Assembly (NCBI GenBank): GCA_024233935.1
Contig: JACKOY010000010.1
Location: forward strand, 62,001 to 126,000
Length of the DNA stretch: 64,000 nucleotides
Direction: 5' to 3'
Source: Spirochaetales bacterium
Lineage (GTDB): Bacteria > Spirochaetota > Leptospiria > Leptospirales > Leptonemataceae
The translations under genes and the position numbers were made by a program. This document shows, piece by piece, positions 59,038-64,000 of the stretch. The notes under the pieces were generated by a model. That model was not told where the DNA came from. It did no database searches and saw only the letters and a program-made list of their open reading frames with translations. The stretch's first letter is position 1. Each line of letters begins with the position of its first letter.

Positions 59038-60672
59038 ATGAGTGTGTTTGGCCGCCTCCTCACAAAGGGAAACGAACTCGTGCCGCGACAGGTCTTCGCA
59101 TCATTCTCGTTTCTTGTACTTCTGGCATTCTTCTTGAATAACTTCTGGTTGGGCGATGACGGCTTTATTACCTTCCGTACCGCCCACAATTGGGTCAATG
59201 GATACGGATTGCGATGGAACTCAGTCGAGCGTGTTCAGACATATACAAATACACTTTGGTTGTTCTACATCACGCCGCTCTATCTTCTAACGACCGACAT
59301 TTATATCAGCGCCCTTCTTGGCAGCCTTGCTGCATTCGTCGCGCTCGTTCTTATCCTGTACCGGAATAGTTCTTCCGATCTGGCTTTTGCCATCATCATG
59401 CTCCTTATGGTTTCAAGTAAGTCCTTTTTGGAGTATACGTCCAGCGGGCTGGAGAACGTGCTTTCGTTCGCACTACTCTCAGCGTACTTTTTCACTTACA
59501 GCAGGCTGGCTTCGGGATTGACTCGCGTCGAATCAGCGGGATTCCCGAAGGGCTCCTGGATGGTGTCACTGCTATTTGCGGCTTTGTTTCTCAATCGCAT
59601 GGACTCGATCTTACTGGTGCTCATACCCCAATTGATTCTGGCGTACCACCTTGTGCGTAGCTGGCGCCGCGTTGGTATGCGCCCCCTGCTGCAGAACGCA
59701 TGCGCTGTCCTCCCGATCGTTCTCTGGCTACTATTCAGCCTGGTTTACTACGGATTTTTCTTTCCAAATACTTTCTATGCGAAGACTACGTTTGCGATCG
59801 ATAGTGTGCGCTGGAAATGGGTTCTGGGATACTACAAGTATGCTCTATACATGGACCCGCTACTTCTCGTTCTCCCGGCAATCGCGCTTGCTCTGTCCGT
59901 CTCGCGTCGCGGGAGGAAGTACCTGCCCTTTGGGACAGGAGTTTTACTCTACAACGCCTACATTATCCAGGTCGGCGGCGATTTTATGGGCGGCCGCTGG
60001 CTGACGTTGCCTTACATAATCTCGATCTGTATCCTGGCGGCCTGGTGGGACTTTGGAACACTTACCAGGTTTAAGTACCGGGATCTGGCAGTCGCGGGTC
60101 TGGTTTTTGTGGCTGCCTACTCCCTGCAAAATCGGTTGATGCGCTACAACCCATTTGTTGCCCAGCAGGGCGGGATGCCGGTCTTGAATACGGACCTATT
60201 CAACGGCGTCGTTGATGAGAGGCTCACACTAGGCCAGTTCACCCGGATTACAAAGTGCCTGAACGGCCCCTGCTTTATGGTTCATCCCCTGTACTTGATG
60301 GGCTACGCTCTGCGTGCGGAAGGCGAGAGTGGCCGTATTCCTTCCGGTGGTGCTATGGGCTTGTTGGGTTTTGCGGCCGGCCCCGGTGTCAGGATCATTG
60401 ATCGCCAGGGATTGTGTGACCCGCTTCTGGCGCGGATGGAAGGACAACCGATCGCCCCGGGCCACGTCTTTCGGCAGGTCCCCGATGGTTACGATGTGCC
60501 CGGTGAGGTCATTTCAGATCCTGTGCTCCGGGATTACAATGAACGACTCCAGATCGTGACGCGGGGAGACCTCTGGACGCAGGAACGGTGGAACGCGATC
60601 CTTGCGTTCAATTTTGGACAGCTGCGTACATTTCACACTTACCGGGAGAACCAGAACCGTTCGGCACCCTGA
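59038..60672 (+). CDS. GT-C-type membrane glycosyltransferase (arabinofuranosyltransferase-like)
   Basis: 544 residues from ATG 59038, preceded by GGAAGGG. About ten hydrophobic helices. The N-terminal loop WLGDDGFITFRTAHNWVNGYG with RVQTYTNTLW follows the DD-x-(F)-I and Y-TN-LW pattern of GT-C polyprenyl-phosphate sugar transferases related to AftB-type enzymes. A soluble C-terminal part (about 385-544) is probably periplasmic. This gene is visibly AT-richer than its neighbours, suggesting recent transfer or a variable surface-polysaccharide locus. Sugar and acceptor unknown. Convergent with the DUF5989 gene, about 40 bases away. Confidence 0.8.
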   Translation: MSVFGRLLTKGNELVPRQVFASFSFLVLLAFFLNNFWLGDDGFITFRTAHNWVNGYGLRWNSVERVQTYTNTLWLFYITPLYLLTTDIYISALLGSLAAFVALVLILYRNSSSDLAFAIIMLLMVSSKSFLEYTSSGLENVLSFALLSAYFFTYSRLASGLTRVESAGFPKGSWMVSLLFAALFLNRMDSILLVLIPQLILAYHLVRSWRRVGMRPLLQNACAVLPIVLWLLFSLVYYGFFFPNTFYAKTTFAIDSVRWKWVLGYYKYALYMDPLLLVLPAIALALSVSRRGRKYLPFGTGVLLYNAYIIQVGGDFMGGRWLTLPYIISICILAAWWDFGTLTRFKYRDLAVAGLVFVAAYSLQNRLMRYNPFVAQQGGMPVLNTDLFNGVVDERLTLGQFTRITKCLNGPCFMVHPLYLMGYALRAEGESGRIPSGGAMGLLGFAAGPGVRIIDRQGLCDPLLARMEGQPIAPGHVFRQVPDGYDVPGEVISDPVLRDYNERLQIVTRGDLWTQERWNAILAFNFGQLRTFHTYRENQNRSAP

Positions 60673-60711
60673 AACTCATTACCGGCATCGTTCCAGTCAC
60701 CCGGGCGGTTA

Positions 60712-60864
60712 CTAGAACAGCGCATAGATGAACGGTGAAAGTGGGCCTGCCGCACCGCCAAAGATCGCGAGGCCAATAATCAGGATCAGCATCACCAGTA
60801 TAGGCAACAGCCAGAACTTCTTACGTATCTTGAGGAATTCCCAGAATTCTTTTAATATATCCAC
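60712..60864 (-). CDS. DUF5989/SxtK-like small membrane protein
   Basis: 50 residues from a GTG at 60864, with GGAG upstream. One long hydrophobic helix (LLPILVMLILIIGLAIFGG) after a short basic amphipathic start (DILKEFWEFLKIRKKFW). This matches the small proteins found beside carbamoyltransferases and SxtJ in saxitoxin-like and exopolysaccharide clusters. The frame is open for another 393 bases upstream, but that part overlaps the SxtJ-like gene and is not coding. Confidence 0.82.
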   Translation of the reverse strand: MDILKEFWEFLKIRKKFWLLPILVMLILIIGLAIFGGAAGPLSPFIYALF

Positions 60865-60905
60865 CGGCGTGGTCTCCGTTTTGTGAGGGGCAGCTTGCCC
60901 GTGCT

Positions 60906-61520
60906 TTAGAACTGGCGCAAGTAGGATTCCGGCGCCGGAGCATCTGCGGAACGTTCGATCCAGTAGCTCGTCTGGTTCGGGTCCGGGCCCCTCACCAAAA
61001 AGCGTTTCCGAACGATGGCGGCCACCAGAGCGACCGGCAGAACCGAAATCAGATAGATAATCGTCAGAAGGATGCGGCTCATCACGGCCGATATCGCGTG
61101 GGCCAGTTTCATCCAGAGTGCAAATAGTGCATCCGCTCCCGGGCGGATACATCCCAAAAGTACTGCGACGAGCCCGCCTCCCGCCCAGAGCGTTGCCGTG
61201 TCGGTCTTCAGGGGTTCTGCGATCGAAAGGGCTGCTTGCCAGTCGCCCGCGTCCCATATGCGATAGGCGGCAATCGCAAGCAGGAACAATCCCAGGCCGT
61301 GGAAGAAACGCATGCCCTGGCTGGTGATACCCTTATATTTGGACCACAGCCAGAAGATGGGATAACCGGGGTGCGGCAGGATCCAGAGTACAGCAAGCAC
61401 CGCGATCGTAATCCACAGGGGCAGTCGTAAAGGTTCGGCAATTGCCCAGGCGCCCCGGATTAACTGGGCTACCAGGGCAGCCAGTAGTAGTTTAAAGAAG
61501 TAGCTCCGCGCGTTTTTCAT
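60906..61520 (-). CDS. SxtJ-family membrane protein
   Basis: 204 residues with about five hydrophobic helices. SxtJ-like proteins of unknown biochemical function accompany carbamoyltransferases; here the gene lies 12 bases behind the carbamoyltransferase and 41 bases ahead of the DUF5989 gene, which is the main basis for the call. PHPGYPIFWLWSKYKGITSQGMRFFHG (two stretches, about 50-75) is a notable membrane-interface region. Confidence 0.75.
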   Translation of the reverse strand: MKNARSYFFKLLLAALVAQLIRGAWAIAEPLRLPLWITIAVLAVLWILPHPGYPIFWLWSKYKGITSQGMRFFHGLGLFLLAIAAYRIWDAGDWQAALSIAEPLKTDTATLWAGGGLVAVLLGCIRPGADALFALWMKLAHAISAVMSRILLTIIYLISVLPVALVAAIVRKRFLVRGPDPNQTSYWIERSADAPAPESYLRQF

Positions 61521-61532
61521 TTTCCAGTTCCG

Positions 61533-63365
61533 CTAGTCCAGTTCGAACTCTTCCTGCCAGTCGCTGTGTTCGACCCAGTCCGGCTGTTCCTTCTTGTTCA
61601 GTATGAAGTTGTCCAGGACCAGGTAATCCATGTTGGTCCGCATAAAGCAGGTGTAGGCCTCCTCGGGCGTACAAACGATCGGTTCGCCGCGCACGTTGAA
61701 CGAAGTGTTGATCACCACGCCGAAACCGGTCAGCTTTTTGAAATGTTTGATCAATTCGTAGTAGGCCGCGTGATTCTCGCGCTTTACAGTCTGGATGCGC
61801 GCGCTGTAATCCACATGGGTGATGGCCGGTAGCTCGGAGCGCACGACGTTCAGTTTTTCGATTCCGAAGAGTTGCTCCTCCTCGGGAGTCATGGGGCGAC
61901 GCAGAGACTGCTTGACCGGGGCCACCATCAGCATGTAGTCCGAGTCACCTTCGTGATCAAAGTAGCGGCCTACGTCTTCGCGCAGACAGCTCGGCGCGAA
62001 CGGTCGAAAGGATTCCCGGAACTTGATCTTCAGGTTCATAACCGACTGCATCTTTTGACTGCGGGGATCACCGAGGATGCTCCGGGCGCCCAGGGCCCGG
62101 GGCCCGAACTCCATGCGACCCGAAAACCAGCCGACCACATTTTCTTTGGCCAGCAGTTCCGCCGTCAGGCGCGCGGCCTCGAGTTTATCCGCACACTCGC
62201 GATGGGGGGCGCCTTTTTGTTTCAGGAACTCGCGAATGAATTCACTGCTGTAGGACGGCCCCAAATAAGAACCTTTCTGAGAGTCGCGGCCCGGAGTCAC
62301 CGTGCGCTTGTTGCCCAGAATCTGATGCCAGGTGATGAGCGGCGCTCCAATGGCCGACCCGGCGTCGCTGGCGGCGGGTTGAACCCAGATGTCATCAAAC
62401 GGGCCTTCGCGCAACAAGCGGCCGTTGGCCACGCAGTTCAACGCCACTCCGCCGGCCATGACCAGTCTCTTCTGGCCGGTGGCCTTGTGGATGTAGCGCC
62501 CGAGCTTGAGCGTTGCCATCTCAATGATTTCCTGGACCGAACGCGCCAGATCCATTTCGCGCTGGGTGAGCCGGCTCTCCGGTCTGCGTGGTGGTCCGCC
62601 GAACAGGCGATGGAAACGTTCGTTGGTCATGCGCAAACCGGACGCAAAGTTGAAGTAGTCCATGTTCAAACGATACGAACCGTCTTCCCGCAGATCGACG
62701 ATATGCTCGAGAATCTGTGAGACGTATCGCGGCTCGCCGTAAGGCGCAAGCCCCATGACCTTGTACTCGCCCGAGTTAACTTTGAAGCCTGTGTAGTAGG
62801 TGAAGGCGGAGTAGAGCATACCGAGCGAATGCGGGAAATGAATCTCCTGACGCATTTGAATGCGATTGCCCGCGCCCATTCCCCAGGAAGTAGTCGCCCA
62901 TTCCCCGACACCGTCCACGGTAAGGAAGGCCGCCTCCTCAAAGGGGGAGGGAAAGAAAGCGGCGGCCGCATGAGATTCGTGGTGTTCCGGGAAATGAAAG
63001 ATTACTTTCGGATTCAGATCGGCAATGCGCTTGCGAATCGTACGGTTGATGACCAGCTTGTGATCCATCCAGGTGGGGATGGCTTTGATCCAGACCGGAT
63101 AGCTCCTGGGCGCGCCGTCCAGGATCGACTCCAGCAATCGTTCAAACTTCAGGAAGGGTTTGTCGTAGAAAGAAACGTAATCAATTTCCGCCGGTGTGAT
63201 CCCGCCCTCTTTAAGTACATACGCGATGGCGTTTTCGGGGAACCCGGGGTCGTGCTTTTTGCGGGTAAAGCGTTCTTCCTGAGCGGCGGCCAGGATTTCC
63301 CCGTCTCGAATGAGAGCGGCGGCCGAATCATGATAGAAGCATGACAGGCCCAGAATATTCACCAT
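61533..63365 (-). CDS. Carbamoyltransferase (NodU/CmcH/SxtI family)
   Basis: 610 residues, the usual length. The N-terminal Kae1-like ATPase half shows LGLSCFYHDSAAALIRDG, HFPEHHESHAAAAFF and VDGVGEWATTSWG; the middle contains MAGGVALNCVANG and WVQPAASDAGSAIGA; the C-terminal half has GRMEFGPRALGARSILGDPR and FRPFAPSCL. These enzymes move a carbamoyl group from carbamoyl phosphate, via carbamoyl-AMP, to a hydroxyl of a sugar, polyketide or toxin. The acceptor is unknown. It lies 29 bases behind the acyl-activating gene, in one minus-strand unit with SxtJ and DUF5989 genes. Confidence 0.93.
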   Translation of the reverse strand: MVNILGLSCFYHDSAAALIRDGEILAAAQEERFTRKKHDPGFPENAIAYVLKEGGITPAEIDYVSFYDKPFLKFERLLESILDGAPRSYPVWIKAIPTWMDHKLVINRTIRKRIADLNPKVIFHFPEHHESHAAAAFFPSPFEEAAFLTVDGVGEWATTSWGMGAGNRIQMRQEIHFPHSLGMLYSAFTYYTGFKVNSGEYKVMGLAPYGEPRYVSQILEHIVDLREDGSYRLNMDYFNFASGLRMTNERFHRLFGGPPRRPESRLTQREMDLARSVQEIIEMATLKLGRYIHKATGQKRLVMAGGVALNCVANGRLLREGPFDDIWVQPAASDAGSAIGAPLITWHQILGNKRTVTPGRDSQKGSYLGPSYSSEFIREFLKQKGAPHRECADKLEAARLTAELLAKENVVGWFSGRMEFGPRALGARSILGDPRSQKMQSVMNLKIKFRESFRPFAPSCLREDVGRYFDHEGDSDYMLMVAPVKQSLRRPMTPEEEQLFGIEKLNVVRSELPAITHVDYSARIQTVKRENHAAYYELIKHFKKLTGFGVVINTSFNVRGEPIVCTPEEAYTCFMRTNMDYLVLDNFILNKKEQPDWVEHSDWQEEFELD

Positions 63366-63394
63366 GGGTCATCACACATCGCGGCACGGAAGCG

Positions 63395-64000
63395 TCATTC
63401 ATTTTTGGGCGCACAGAGCTTGAGGGCCAGTTCCCTGAGACCCTTCAGGTCACGTTTGCCGGTCCCCAGGACGGGCAGGCTTTCCACGGTATGAAAATCG
63501 CGCGGACGCGGACGAAAGATGGCCGGCAGGTCTTCAAGGTTTTGTAGTAGCTGTTCCGGCGTGGTCGCGGGCGCAGTGTGGAGCACAACCAGGCGTTCTC
63601 CCTTGTTCTGGTCCGGAACGGCCGCGACCGCCAGCTCCGCCTCGTCTCCGGCTTCGAGGGCATTGAGATTTGCGGCCAACCTTTCTTCTACTGTATCGAG
63701 CGGGACCATTTCGCCGCCGATCTTTGCGAAGCGCGCCAGGCGACCGGTAATAAACAAAAATCCATCTTCATCCAATCGCCCCATGTCCCCGGTGTTGTAA
63801 CCGCCCTGCAGGAAGGCTTGCTCGGTCAGGTCCGGGCGTTTCAGATAGCCCAGCATACGGGAGGGGCTGCGAACCACAATCAACCCTTCGCTGCCGGTCG
63901 GAAGCGGGCGATGAGTTTCCGGATCGACGATCCGGACCTCAATACCCGGCAGGGGTCTTCCAACGGATCCGGTTCGGCTGCCTTTTTCAAAGCGATCGGT
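63395..64000 (-). CDS. AMP-binding acyl-activating enzyme, C-terminal part (5' end beyond window)
   Basis: The frame is open to the right edge, so only the C-terminal 200 residues are seen. RPLPGIEVRIVDPETHRPLP, EGLIVVRSPSRMLGYLKRPD, YNTGDMGRLDEDGFLFITGR and RFAKIGGEMVPLDTVEERL belong to the ANL (acyl-CoA/acyl-ACP synthetase) superfamily, with the IGGEMV form common in Aas-like acyl-ACP synthetases. The catalytic hinge and the late GKRDLKGLREL (Lys of GK) are present. It would activate a fatty or other carboxylic acid, the likely first step of the unit that also contains the carbamoyltransferase. Confidence 0.85.
   Translation of the reverse strand, partial: TDRFEKGSRTGSVGRPLPGIEVRIVDPETHRPLPTGSEGLIVVRSPSRMLGYLKRPDLTEQAFLQGGYNTGDMGRLDEDGFLFITGRLARFAKIGGEMVPLDTVEERLAANLNALEAGDEAELAVAAVPDQNKGERLVVLHTAPATTPEQLLQNLEDLPAIFRPRPRDFHTVESLPVLGTGKRDLKGLRELALKLCAPKNE

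Noticed and set aside
60865..61257. Upstream extension of the DUF5989 frame to 181 residues
   Set aside because: The extra part overlaps the SxtJ-like gene in another frame; the GTG at 60864 with GGAG gives the expected 50-residue protein.
1..64000. tRNA, rRNA, phage or transposase genes
   Set aside because: None recognised; I saw no cloverleaf-like segment, inverted terminal repeats or transposase motifs.

Overview
The window is visibly GC-rich (about 60% by eye, not computed), very densely packed and carries protein genes only. I saw no rRNA, tRNA, CRISPR array, insertion sequence or phage gene. Predicted lipoproteins, outer-membrane beta-barrels and secreted repeat proteins point to a diderm (Gram-negative-type) bacterium. 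The mix of many SpoIIE-type PP2C phosphatases, class III adenylate cyclases, a FecR/cyclase operon, a CHASE2 phosphatase, STAS proteins and a CarF-type lipid desaturase resembles the Leptospirales branch of spirochaetes. That placement is an inference from gene content and is only moderately secure.

Layout. 1-8.3 kb: a truncated membrane SpoIIE phosphatase, an alpha/beta-hydrolase-like protein, a GNAT-nitrilase fusion with an MFS exporter, a small secreted repeat protein resembling 7(1) septoil-knot proteins, a CarF/TMEM189-type plasmalogen desaturase and a soluble SpoIIE phosphatase. 8.3-21.1 kb (minus strand): a CmoA-like enzyme, an isoprenylcysteine-methyltransferase-like membrane protein, a DinB-like protein, an 880-residue alpha/beta-hydrolase/DedA/ATP-grasp fusion, a membrane adenylate cyclase, a kinase with zinc ribbons, and a 1742-residue kinase/AAA/GAF/PP2C protein. 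21.5-38.4 kb (plus strand): a MoxR/CoxE-like VWA pair; cyclase-FecR-Fn3; an OPA-family transporter; then a signalling block of secreted protein, CHASE2-SpoIIE, CsoR-family repressor, STAS, MORN, HAMP-SpoIIE and two envelope proteins. 38.4-41.3 kb (minus): membrane-anchored amidohydrolase, HATPase and STAS, tightly overlapping. 41.5-44.5 kb: TPR and envelope proteins. 44.5-48.8 kb (minus): unknown protein, inositol-monophosphatase family, a frameshifted RibD-type reductase gene and SpoIIE-TPR. 49-59 kb: SpoIIE, PAP2, a sodium:solute symporter with small partner, a LOG-type lipoprotein, an envelope protein, VOC, a GapN-like dehydrogenase and PrsW. 59-64 kb: a GT-C type membrane glycosyltransferase and a carbamoyltransferase/SxtJ/DUF5989 module behind an acyl-activating enzyme that runs off the right edge.

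The dominant theme is signal transduction. Seven SpoIIE-type PP2C phosphatases, two STAS proteins, one HATPase, two Ser/Thr kinase proteins and two adenylate cyclases fall within 64 kb. Together they look like dispersed partner-switching plus cAMP signalling wired to envelope sensors; no sigma factor is in the window. The most unusual single items are the hydrolase/DedA/ATP-grasp fusion, the LOG enzyme with a lipoprotein signal, the CsoR repressor inside a phosphatase/STAS operon behind a candidate operator, the putative knotted secreted protein, a GapN-like enzyme lacking its catalytic Glu, and a single-base frameshift in a RibD-like gene. Neighbouring genes repeatedly overlap by 4 bases, so translational coupling is common.
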